In this document: positions 6,712-14,593 of the stretch, piece by piece
Position numbering within the stretch: the first letter of the stretch is position 1
Layout of the letters: every line of letters begins with the position of its first letter
Assembly: GCA_963750965.1 (NCBI GenBank)
Contig: CAVVSK010000011.1
Coordinates: 186,001-250,000, forward strand
DNA: 64,000 bases
Direction: 5' to 3'
DNA from: CANKHA01 sp963750965
GTDB taxonomy: Bacteria > Pseudomonadota > Alphaproteobacteria > Rhizobiales > Xanthobacteraceae
Notes under the pieces: generated by a model
Told to the model about the DNA's origin: nothing
Databases searched by the model: none
Seen by the model: the letters and a program-made list of their open reading frames with translations, nothing else
Position numbers and translations under genes: made by a program

Positions 6712-8114
6712 GGTGAACCCGCTTTTACTTGAGTTTTAGAATTTTCCGGCGTTTCCGAAGGTTCTTCCTCCCGATCATACCAAAGAAATGGCTCCGGTCG
6801 CTCCAAATCTGCCGCCCGATATTCGAAATCGCTCCGCGCCCAATGGGTGCTGACCTCGGCCCCGACGTCCAATGAGCGATGATTGCTAAAATATAATGTG
6901 GCGCCGGAGCGCTCCAGCAAGGTCTTGGCGATGAAGAAGCCGAGGCCGAGCCCGGTCTCTTCGCTGTCTGCCCTGAAGCGGCGGCGGCGGGTGGTGACAT
7001 AGGGCTCGCCCAGGCGGTCCATGACCTCCGGCGAGAAGCCGGGTCCGTCGTCCCGGATGGTGATGACGACTTCCTCCTCGTCCCAGCTGGCGGTGACCTC
7101 CACGCTGCTGCGGGCGAAATCGACGGCATTCTCCACCAGATTGCCAAGGCCATAGATGACGGCCGGATTGCGGGCGCCGGTCGGTTCCAGTGCGCGGTCG
7201 GACGGGAGCACCACATCGATAGCGATGCCGAAGTCCCGGTGCGGTGCCACCACTTCCTCGAGCAGAGCCGACAGCTGCATACCGCCGAAAGGCTCCCCGC
7301 TCGCGGGCAGTTCGGTGATTTTCGCCAGGATTTCCCGGCAGCGTTGCGCCTGCTCGCGCAACAGCCGCACATCCTCGCCGTGGCGCGAATTCTCGGAAAT
7401 CGAACGCTCCAGTTCCTTGGCGATGACGGTGATGGTCGCTAACGGCGTGCCGAGTTCATGCGCAGCGGCGGCGGCAAGACCGTCGAGTTGCGACAAATGC
7501 TGCTCGCGCGCCAGCACGAGCTCGGTGGCAGCGAGCGCATTGGCGAGAAGCCGCGCCTCCTCGGTGATCTGCCAAGCATAGACGCCGATGAATCCCATCG
7601 AGATCAGGATCGAGAGCCACACGCCCAGCATGTAGATCGCCGGCAATTCCAGCGGATCATCGGGATCCCAAGGCAACGGATAATGCACGAAGAAGAGCAC
7701 GCTGGCGCCAAACACCGCGAAGGTGCCGAGCATCAGCGTCATGCGCGGGGGTAGTGCAGTGGCGGAGATGAGCACCGGGCCGAGGAACAAAAACGCGAAA
7801 GGATTTTGCAGCCCGCCGGTGAGAAACAACAGCACCGCAAGTTGGGCGATATCGAAGGCGAGCAGCCAGGCCGCGCGGTCGGCTTCCAGCCGCTGCGTCA
7901 GGCGGAAGCCTATGCGCATCGCGACATTGAGGCACGCCGACAAGGCGACCACCGCAAGACAAGCATAGACCGGCAGCCGAAATCCGAGGCCGTAATGCAC
8001 CACGAGAATGGCCGCGGTCTGGCCGAGCACACTCAGCCAGCGCAGGCGCATCAGCGTGTCGAGCCGCACGTTGCGCTGCAGATGCCGCGGCTGGTCGAGA
8101 AGAAGACCTTCCAT
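6708..8114 (-). CDS. regB: redox-sensing histidine kinase RegB/ActS/PrrB
   Basis: A 468-residue membrane kinase. Six hydrophobic segments lie between about 25 and 185. Between helices is GGLQNPF (100-106), the quinone-binding GGxxNPF motif of RegB. His 219 in AAAAHELGTPLA is the phosphorylation site, and Cys 259 (EQAQRCREIL) is the conserved redox cysteine that in Rhodobacter forms disulfides under oxidation. The ATPase part has NLVENAVDFA, DDGPGFSP and GLGLGFFIAKTLLE. Both known redox inputs are therefore present. The gene diverges from an ABC exporter, with about 100 bp between the starts. Confidence 0.95.
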   Translation of the reverse strand: MEGLLLDQPRHLQRNVRLDTLMRLRWLSVLGQTAAILVVHYGLGFRLPVYACLAVVALSACLNVAMRIGFRLTQRLEADRAAWLLAFDIAQLAVLLFLTGGLQNPFAFLFLGPVLISATALPPRMTLMLGTFAVFGASVLFFVHYPLPWDPDDPLELPAIYMLGVWLSILISMGFIGVYAWQITEEARLLANALAATELVLAREQHLSQLDGLAAAAAHELGTPLATITVIAKELERSISENSRHGEDVRLLREQAQRCREILAKITELPASGEPFGGMQLSALLEEVVAPHRDFGIAIDVVLPSDRALEPTGARNPAVIYGLGNLVENAVDFARSSVEVTASWDEEEVVITIRDDGPGFSPEVMDRLGEPYVTTRRRRFRADSEETGLGLGFFIAKTLLERSGATLYFSNHRSLDVGAEVSTHWARSDFEYRAADLERPEPFLWYDREEEPSETPENSKTQVKAGSP

Positions 8115-8216
8115 GGACGGTTCCGGGTCCTTATGCGTCCCGCGGCGAAAGCCCGGGCCGCTGTGATCTTAGCGGAAACACTTGCGAAAGGCCCGCCGCA
8201 ACGTCACATCTGCGAC

Positions 8217-8975
8217 ATGTCGCCTCGTGCCGCCGCCATCAGTACCGACCGCCTGGTCAAAGTGTTCAAAGGCACCACCGCCGTGGCGGGTATTTCTTTT
8301 CAATTGCCCCCCGGCTCCATCACGGCGCTTCTCGGCGGCAACGGCGCCGGCAAGACCACCACCATCGCTATGATCATGGGGCTGACGGTGCCCACTTCGG
8401 GCACCGTTTCCGTTCTGGGCGCGCAGATGCCGCAACAACGCTATCAGGTGTTGCATCGGATGAATTTCGAAAGCCCCTACGTCGACATGCCGATGCGGCT
8501 GACCGTGCGGCAGAATTTGAAGGTGTTCGCTGGGCTTTATGGGGTCGAGGACGCGGATGCGCGCATCGCAACGCTGGCGGAGGAATTCGATCTGAAGGAT
8601 TTCATCGACCGTCCCACGGGCAAACTGTCGTCCGGACAGAAGACGCGCGTCTCAGTCGCCAAATCTTTGCTCAATCATCCCGAGGTGTTGCTGCTCGACG
8701 AGCCTACCGCCTCGCTCGATCCGGATACCGCGGATTGGGTGCGCGGGCGGCTTGAACGCTATCGCGCCCAGAGCGGCGCTACCGTTCTGCTTGCCTCCCA
8801 CAACATGACCGAGGTCGAGCGCCTGTGTGAGCGTGTCATCATATTGAAGAGCGGCCGGATCGAAGACGACGACTCCCCCGTGCGGTTGCTCGCGCGTTAC
8901 GGTCGCGACACGCTGGAGGAAGTCTTTCTCGACGTGGCGCGCGGGCGCCGCGAGGCCCGCGAGGCGGCGCAATGA
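8217..8975 (+). CDS. ABC-2 type exporter, ATP-binding protein (NodI-like)
   Basis: A 252-residue ATPase with Walker A GGNGAGKTT (40-48), Q-loop region MNFESPYVDMPMRLTVRQNL, signature LSSGQKTRVSVAKSLL and Walker B LLLDEPTASLDP. The diagnostic His is in ASHNMTEVERL. It powers the permease encoded next, whose ATG overlaps its stop (ATGA). The ATG at 8217 is chosen because the frame further upstream lies antisense to regB. The pair resembles NodIJ and other drug, polysaccharide or small-molecule exporters; the cargo is unknown. Confidence 0.88.
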   Translation: MSPRAAAISTDRLVKVFKGTTAVAGISFQLPPGSITALLGGNGAGKTTTIAMIMGLTVPTSGTVSVLGAQMPQQRYQVLHRMNFESPYVDMPMRLTVRQNLKVFAGLYGVEDADARIATLAEEFDLKDFIDRPTGKLSSGQKTRVSVAKSLLNHPEVLLLDEPTASLDPDTADWVRGRLERYRAQSGATVLLASHNMTEVERLCERVIILKSGRIEDDDSPVRLLARYGRDTLEEVFLDVARGRREAREAAQ

Positions 8976-9790
8976 GCGCCGCTGCACAAACGGTGAGTTT
9001 TTCGCCGCACCGGATCGGCGCCATGGTGCTGCGCTATTGGTATCTCCTGCGCTCCTCCTGGCCGAGGGTGGTCGAGCTGATCTACTGGCCGATGGTGCAG
9101 GTGCTGACCTGGGGCCTGATCCAGATTTACGTTGCGCAGCACTCCGGATTCTTTGCGCGCGCGGGCGCCACGCTGATCGGCGCCATGCTGCTATGGGAGA
9201 TTCTGTTCCGCGGGCAGCTCGGATTTTCCGTCTCGTTTCTGGAAGAGATGTGGGCGCGCAACCTCGGCAACCTGATGATGAGCCCGCTGCGGCCGGCCGA
9301 ATTCGTCGCGGCCTTGATGGTGATGAGCTTGCTGCGGCTGGTCATCGGCATGGTGCCGGTCTTCATTGTTGCCTTGGCTTTCTTCGGCTTCAACGTCTAC
9401 CAGCTGGGCTTTGCTTTCGTTTTCTTTTTCGTCAATCTCATCCTGACAAGTTGGTCGATTGGTATTCTGGTTTCCGGGCTGCTGCTGCGGCACGGGCTGG
9501 GCGCCGAAAGCCTAGCCTGGACGCTCGCGTTCCTGATCCTACCGCTTTCCTGCGTCTATTATCCGGTGAGCGTATTGCCGGAATGGCTGCAACCCTTTTC
9601 CTGGTTGCTGCCACCGACTTACGTTTTTGAGGGGCTAAGGGCCCTGGTCATCGACCACGTCTTCCGGGCGGATTTGATGCTGGGCGCGCTGGTGCTGAAT
9701 TCTGTGTATTTCGCAGCTGCAGCTTTCGCTTTTCTGCGGCTTTTGGAGAGCGCGAGGCGGCAAGGTTCCCTAATGCAGACAGGGGAATAG
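8972..9790 (+). CDS. ABC-2 type exporter, permease protein (NodJ-like)
   Basis: A 272-residue inner-membrane protein with six hydrophobic segments. It has the ABC2 pattern ending in LAFLILPLSCVYYPVSVLPEW and LPPTYVFEGLRALV, the conserved extracellular re-entrant region of this family. It starts inside the stop of the ATPase gene (8972-8975), so the two form one transporter. The substrate cannot be inferred from the sequence. Confidence 0.9.
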   Translation: MSAAAQTVSFSPHRIGAMVLRYWYLLRSSWPRVVELIYWPMVQVLTWGLIQIYVAQHSGFFARAGATLIGAMLLWEILFRGQLGFSVSFLEEMWARNLGNLMMSPLRPAEFVAALMVMSLLRLVIGMVPVFIVALAFFGFNVYQLGFAFVFFFVNLILTSWSIGILVSGLLLRHGLGAESLAWTLAFLILPLSCVYYPVSVLPEWLQPFSWLLPPTYVFEGLRALVIDHVFRADLMLGALVLNSVYFAAAAFAFLRLLESARRQGSLMQTGE

Positions 9791-9879
9791 CCGGATAAAT
9801 CAAGCTCTTTTCCACAAGCTAACGAAGGATGAGGCCGATCTGGTCATATTTGACGTGATGAGCAAAACGCGCCACCCTG

Positions 9880-9890
9880 CTGCGTCGCAG
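9880..9890. promoter_or_regulatory. PhaR-like palindrome upstream of phaZ
   Basis: CTGC-GTC-GCAG, within the longer palindrome TGCTGCG-t-CGCAGCA, lies 16 bp before the phaZ start. TGC-rich palindromes of this type are bound by the PHB-sensing repressor PhaR (AniA) of alphaproteobacteria. Assignment rests on the motif and its position only. Confidence 0.45.
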
Positions 9891-9906
9891 CAAAACGGAT
9901 TCTTTC

Positions 9907-11256
9907 ATGCCAATTGGTGAATTCGCCGGCGCGGCCGCTGCGCCGGAACAAGACGGGCTGATGCTCGCGTCGCCGATGTACTGGTTCTATGAAATGAGCC
10001 ACGCCGCACTCAATCCGGCACGTGTGTTCGCAGAGACGACCCGGCTTTTTTACAGAAATCCGCTCAACCCGCTGTCCTTAACCGGCTTCGGAAAATCCCT
10101 CGCCGCCGCCGCCGAAGTATTCGAGCGTGCGACGCGCCGCTATGCCCAGCCGGAATGGGAGATCGACTACACGCTGGTCGGCGGCGAGCGCGTACCGGTT
10201 GAGATCGAGCCGATCTGGGAAATGCCATTCTGCCGGCTGCTGCATTTCAAGCGCACCTTCGCGCATCCGCTAAAACACCGGCAGCCAAAACTGCTGATCG
10301 TCGCGCCGCTATCCGGGCATTATCCGACCTTGCTGCGCGGCACCGTGGAAGCATTTCTGCCGCAGCATGACGTTTACATCACCGAATGGGTGAATGCGCG
10401 GGAAGTGCCGCTATCGGAAGGCCGGTTCGATCTCGATGATTACATCGATTACGTGGTCGCCATGCTGCGCCGGCTCGGCGGTGATGCCCATGTCATCGCC
10501 GTATGCCAGCCATCCGTGCCGGTGCTCGCCGCCGTCGCGCTGATGGAAGCGCAGGACGATCCCGTGGTACCGCGTTCGATGACCCTCATGGGCGGACCGA
10601 TCGATTCCCGCTGCAACCCTACCAAGGTCAACAAACTGGCGGAAGCCCGCGGCGTCGACTGGTTCCGCCACCACGTCATTACCAAGGTGCCCTTTCCCAA
10701 CCCCGGCGTGATGCGCGACGTCTATCCCGGATTCCTGCAGCTGCACGGCTTCGTCAGCATGAATCTCGGGCGTCACATCGAGGCGCATAAGGATCTGTTC
10801 CAGCATCTGGTGGAAGGCGACGGGGATTCCGCACAGAAGCACCGCGAATTCTACGACGAATATCTCGCGGTGATGGATCTCGCCGCCGAATATTATCTGC
10901 AGACCGTGGACACGGTATTTGTGCGTCACGCACTGCCGAAGGGTGAGATGACGCATCGCGGCCAGAAGGTGGATCCTTCGCGCATCCGGCGCGTCGCGCT
11001 GATGACGGTGGAAGGCGAACACGACGACATTTCCGGCCGCGGCCAGACCGAAGCGGCGCATCGGCTGTGCGACAACATCCCTGCCGATCGCAAGACGCAT
11101 TACCTTGCCCGCGGCGTCGGCCACTACGGGGTGTTCAACGGCTCGCGCTTCCGCGCCGACATCGCGCCGCGGATTGCGGATTTCATCCTGTCGAATAACG
11201 GCGCTGTCCCCGCCGCGCGGCGGGAGAAAAGCGCTGGCATGGTCCCGGCCGAATGA
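9907..11256 (+). CDS. phaZ: intracellular polyhydroxyalkanoate (PHB) depolymerase
   Basis: This enzyme mobilises native PHB granules to 3-hydroxybutyrate oligomers. In its 449 residues the N part (MYWFYEMSHAALNPARVFAETTRLFYRNP) and alpha/beta-hydrolase core match the PhaZ family. The nucleophile is Cys at about 200 in VIAVCQPSVPVLA, as in Ralstonia PhaZ1 and unlike serine lipases. Late motifs are TVEGEHDDISGRGQTEAAH (acid) and GVGHYGVFNG (His). Start at 9907 is uncertain: no clear Shine-Dalgarno site is seen, and an ATG at 9961 would still keep the family N-terminus. BdhA, which would use the product, is encoded about 20 kb away. Confidence 0.92.
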   Translation: MPIGEFAGAAAAPEQDGLMLASPMYWFYEMSHAALNPARVFAETTRLFYRNPLNPLSLTGFGKSLAAAAEVFERATRRYAQPEWEIDYTLVGGERVPVEIEPIWEMPFCRLLHFKRTFAHPLKHRQPKLLIVAPLSGHYPTLLRGTVEAFLPQHDVYITEWVNAREVPLSEGRFDLDDYIDYVVAMLRRLGGDAHVIAVCQPSVPVLAAVALMEAQDDPVVPRSMTLMGGPIDSRCNPTKVNKLAEARGVDWFRHHVITKVPFPNPGVMRDVYPGFLQLHGFVSMNLGRHIEAHKDLFQHLVEGDGDSAQKHREFYDEYLAVMDLAAEYYLQTVDTVFVRHALPKGEMTHRGQKVDPSRIRRVALMTVEGEHDDISGRGQTEAAHRLCDNIPADRKTHYLARGVGHYGVFNGSRFRADIAPRIADFILSNNGAVPAARREKSAGMVPAE

Positions 11257-11630
11257 GTTGCCGAAACAAGCCGGCGACGCGCTGATTCGCGGTCGCGGAG
11301 GTGTCCCGTTCCGGACCAAGAAGCGAAAAAGACCCGCCAATTGGCCCTTTCTCAGCGGTCGCCGTGACGAAACGCTCGCGCGTCGTCTAATTAATTGATT
11401 TTACAAGGTTATTTCCCATGTCTCGCGATCGAGACCGGACCCCCCACGCCAAGGCGGGGGCACGCAAAAAATGATCCGCAATTCACCACTCCAGTCTACA
11501 ATATGTTGCGTCGGTATCCAGGTTTAGTGCCGGGTCTTGGGGCCGCACTTTCGTGATCACCGATAGACTGTGGACGGCATTGGATATGGCAATATTTCCC
11601 CTGAGCGTTTTTTCCAGTCAGGCCATTTCC
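11257..11630. other. intergenic region, phaZ to metallopeptidase
   Basis: About 370 bp with no convincing gene. It holds an imperfect GC hairpin at about 11442-11462 (CCCC-a-CGCC/GGCGGGGG) that may act as a terminator for phaZ. The following reading frame could extend back to a GTG at 11553. Confidence 0.4.
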
Positions 11631-12449
11631 ATGCCCTTGCGTGCACTTCTCTATCGTCGGCCAACCGAACCGCAGGCGATCAGCATCGCTTTCGATCAAT
11701 CCATCTATCTCGTGCGCTTGCGCCGGCATCGGCAGGCGCGCCGCTATACGCTTCGTATTCAGGCCGCCACGCGCGAAGTGATCCTTACCATGCCACCGCG
11801 CGGAAGCCTGAAGGAGGCAAAGGAATTTGCGCAAAAGCACGGCGGCTGGATCGCCGCCAGGCTCGGCCGGCTGCCGGAAGCGGCGCCTTTCGCGCACGGC
11901 GTTGTCATTCCTCTGCGCGGCACGCCATACCGCATCGTGCACCGGAGAAATACCCGCGGAACGGTATGGAAGGAAACCGATGCGAATGGAGAACAGCTTC
12001 TCTGCGTTGCCGGCGATGCCCCGCATATCAATCGCCGGGTGAGCAATTACCTGAAACAGGAAGCGCGCCGCGATCTGGAATCCGCGAGCCGGCATTACGC
12101 GGAACAGATCGGCGTTAGCATCAGGCGCATCACCGTGCGCGATCAATCAAGCCGCTGGGGTTCCTGCTCCACCGCCGGCGTTTTGTCCTATTCCTGGCGG
12201 CTGATCTTCGCCCCGCCCTATGTCCTGGACTATCTGGCGGCGCATGAAGTGGCGCATCTGCGCGAAATGAACCACTCAATCCGCTTCTGGCGGCTGCTGG
12301 GACGGCTGTCTCCGGCGATGAAGCGGGCGAAGGTCTGGCTCGACGTGCACGGCACCGATCTGCACCGCTACGGACTTCCCACAGCCAGGTCGAAACCGAT
12401 CTGGTTGATTGAAGCCGCAGCATCAACGGCGGCCGAACAGTTTTCCTAA
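11631..12449 (+). CDS. YgjP-like metallopeptidase (DUF45, M48-type)
   Basis: A 272-residue predicted zinc protease. DQSSRWGSCSTAGVLSYSWRL followed by APPYVLDYLAAHEVAHL (HExxH at about 205-209), HSIRFW and LLGRLSP is the YgjP/DUF45 signature. The N-terminal half has LRRHRQARRYTLRIQ. The cellular substrate of this family is not established. The start at 11631 is chosen by the family N-terminus; a GTG at 11553 would add 26 residues. Its 3' end overlaps the convergent penicillin-binding gene by 27 bp. Confidence 0.85.
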   Translation: MPLRALLYRRPTEPQAISIAFDQSIYLVRLRRHRQARRYTLRIQAATREVILTMPPRGSLKEAKEFAQKHGGWIAARLGRLPEAAPFAHGVVIPLRGTPYRIVHRRNTRGTVWKETDANGEQLLCVAGDAPHINRRVSNYLKQEARRDLESASRHYAEQIGVSIRRITVRDQSSRWGSCSTAGVLSYSWRLIFAPPYVLDYLAAHEVAHLREMNHSIRFWRLLGRLSPAMKRAKVWLDVHGTDLHRYGLPTARSKPIWLIEAAASTAAEQFS

Positions 12450-14477
12450 CAGCCAGTCGTCCAGCCCGCCAGCAGCCGAAGCCGGTATCGGCGCCTTTGC
12501 GCTGGCGTCCGACATTTGCGGGCGACGCGTGATGTCGCCGGGCGGAAGCGCAACCGCGAGCGGAGCGCCGCCAACCAGACCGGGCAGGCCCGCGACCGGT
12601 ACATTCTGGTGTGCGGTCTTCATCACCCGGCTCCAGATTTCCACCGGCAGGCCGCTGCCGCTGGTCTTGTGCGTGGGCGAGCCGTCGTCATTGCCGAGCC
12701 AGACGCCGGTCACGTATTGCGCCGTGTAGCCGATAAACCAGGCATCGCGGAAATCCTGGCTGGTGCCGGTCTTGCCCGCAGCCGGCCAACCGGGAAGCTC
12801 TGCCTTGCGTGCGGTGCCGGTGACCACTGTCTCTCGCATCATCTGGTTCATCATCGCCACATAGCGTCCGTCGATCACACGGCCGAGATTCTCCGGCTTG
12901 CGCCGGTAAAGTACGGCGCCGCCGGCCGTGCGCACCCGCTCAACGACGTGCGGTGCCACTGCGAGGCCACCATTGGCGAAGGCGGCATAGGCGCTGACCA
13001 GCTCGATCACCGAGGTTTCCGAGGTGCCGAGGCCGATCGAGGCATTGGGCTCGAGCTTGGATGCGATGCCAAGCCGGTGCGCGGTTTGCACAACCGCGGT
13101 CGGCCCGAATTCCAAAGTGAGCCGCACCGAAACGGTATTAAGCGACATCGCGAGCGCCTGGGTCAGGCTTACATTGCCGAGATATTCGCGGGTGTAATTT
13201 TCCGGCTTCCAGCCCTTCACCGAAAGCGGCCGGTCGTCGCGCATGGTGTCCGGCGTCAGCCCGCGTTCGAGGGCGGTGAGATAAACGAACGGCTTGAAGG
13301 CGGAGCCGGGCTGACGTTTGGCCGAAACAGCGCGGTTGAACTGACTCTCGCTATAATCGCGGCCGCCGACCAGAGCGCGCACGGTGCCGTCCGGCGCCAT
13401 CGTCACCACCGCGCCCTGCGTCACCCCAAACTTGCCGCCCTTCTGCGCGAGTTCCTCGACCAGCGCTTTTTCCGCGATCACCTGCAAGGCCGGATCGATC
13501 GACGTCTCGATCACGATGTCCTCATCGACTCGTCCGACAATGTCGTCGAGCACGTCCATGATCCAGTCGGCGACATAGTTGACCGAACTTGCGCTGGCCT
13601 GCGGCACCACGCGCGCTGGGTGCGAGATTGCAGCCTTGACCACGTTTTCGGTGACAAGCTTATTGTCCGCCATCGCCAGCAGCACGGTCTGCGCGCGGCG
13701 TTCCGCCCCATCCGGATTGCGCGTGGGCGCGAGGCGCGAGGGCGATTTCACCAGCCCGGCGAGCATCGCCGCCTCGGAAAGGGTGACCTGGCGCGCGCTT
13801 TTGCCGAAATAGCGTTGCGCGGCGGCTTCGACGCCATAGGCGCCGGCGCCAAAATAAACCCGATTGAGATAGAGCTCGAGAATTTCGACTTTGGAGAATT
13901 TGCGTTCCAGCCAGAAGGCCAGCACCAGTTCCTGGACTTTTCGCGAGAGTGTGCGTTCCTGCGTCAGGAAAAGATTTTTTGCGAGCTGCTGGGTGATGGT
14001 AGAGCCGCCTTGCGACACGCCTTGACGCAAGACATTGGCCAGCGCGGCGCGCGCAATGCCGAACGCATCCACGCCGGGATGCGCATAGAAGCGCCGATCC
14101 TCGATGGCGATGAAAGCTTTCGGCAGATATGGCGGTAGCTCTTTTAAGGACATCGCCGCACCGCCGCCATCGCCGCGCGTCGTGAGCACACGCCCGTCGA
14201 TGCCAACAATCTGAATCGACGGCGGGCGCTTCGGGATTTCCAGCGATTGGATCGGCGGCAGATGAGCGCCGATCCAGGCGACGCCGCCGACGCTTGCGAT
14301 TGCGACCCACAGCAGGCCTACAAGCGACCAATAAACAACGCGGCCGAAACTGAAGCGCTTTGTTTTGCCGCTGCGTTTGCGCGGGCTGCCTTTCTTCCCG
14401 CGCGCGGACGTGGTCTTGGACTCGGCGTCGGATACCGGCTCGCGCCGCGCGCCGTCCTTTCGCCGTCCCCCCGCCAT
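12423..14477 (-). CDS. class A penicillin-binding protein, PBP1A family
   Basis: A 684-residue bifunctional peptidoglycan synthase. A basic cytoplasmic tail (1-46) and one membrane helix (47-70) precede the glycosyltransferase domain, with catalytic Glu in IEDRRFYAHPGVD (about 126), QGGSTITQQLAKNLFL and ELYLNRVYFGAGAYG. The transpeptidase domain has SxxK as SAFK (392-395), SLNT as the SxN motif, and KTGTSQDFRDAWFIGYT. All catalytic motifs are intact. It is transcribed alone, upstream of glnD's end and converging on the metallopeptidase. Confidence 0.94.
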   Translation of the reverse strand: MAGGRRKDGARREPVSDAESKTTSARGKKGSPRKRSGKTKRFSFGRVVYWSLVGLLWVAIASVGGVAWIGAHLPPIQSLEIPKRPPSIQIVGIDGRVLTTRGDGGGAAMSLKELPPYLPKAFIAIEDRRFYAHPGVDAFGIARAALANVLRQGVSQGGSTITQQLAKNLFLTQERTLSRKVQELVLAFWLERKFSKVEILELYLNRVYFGAGAYGVEAAAQRYFGKSARQVTLSEAAMLAGLVKSPSRLAPTRNPDGAERRAQTVLLAMADNKLVTENVVKAAISHPARVVPQASASSVNYVADWIMDVLDDIVGRVDEDIVIETSIDPALQVIAEKALVEELAQKGGKFGVTQGAVVTMAPDGTVRALVGGRDYSESQFNRAVSAKRQPGSAFKPFVYLTALERGLTPDTMRDDRPLSVKGWKPENYTREYLGNVSLTQALAMSLNTVSVRLTLEFGPTAVVQTAHRLGIASKLEPNASIGLGTSETSVIELVSAYAAFANGGLAVAPHVVERVRTAGGAVLYRRKPENLGRVIDGRYVAMMNQMMRETVVTGTARKAELPGWPAAGKTGTSQDFRDAWFIGYTAQYVTGVWLGNDDGSPTHKTSGSGLPVEIWSRVMKTAHQNVPVAGLPGLVGGAPLAVALPPGDITRRPQMSDASAKAPIPASAAGGLDDWLLGKLFGRR

Positions 14478-14593
14478 GCCGTTGTCTCACGGATAAGCCG
14501 GCCACCCCAACAACAGCCGAGCTTCAATCCACGCTAGAGCGGGCTATTTAAGGGTCAGTTAACCCGCGATGATTTGCGCAAAAAGCGGGCGGA

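Noticed and set aside
12516..14138. 540-codon open frame antisense to the PBP1A gene
   Set aside because: It mirrors the penicillin-binding gene codon pattern and shows no family motif.
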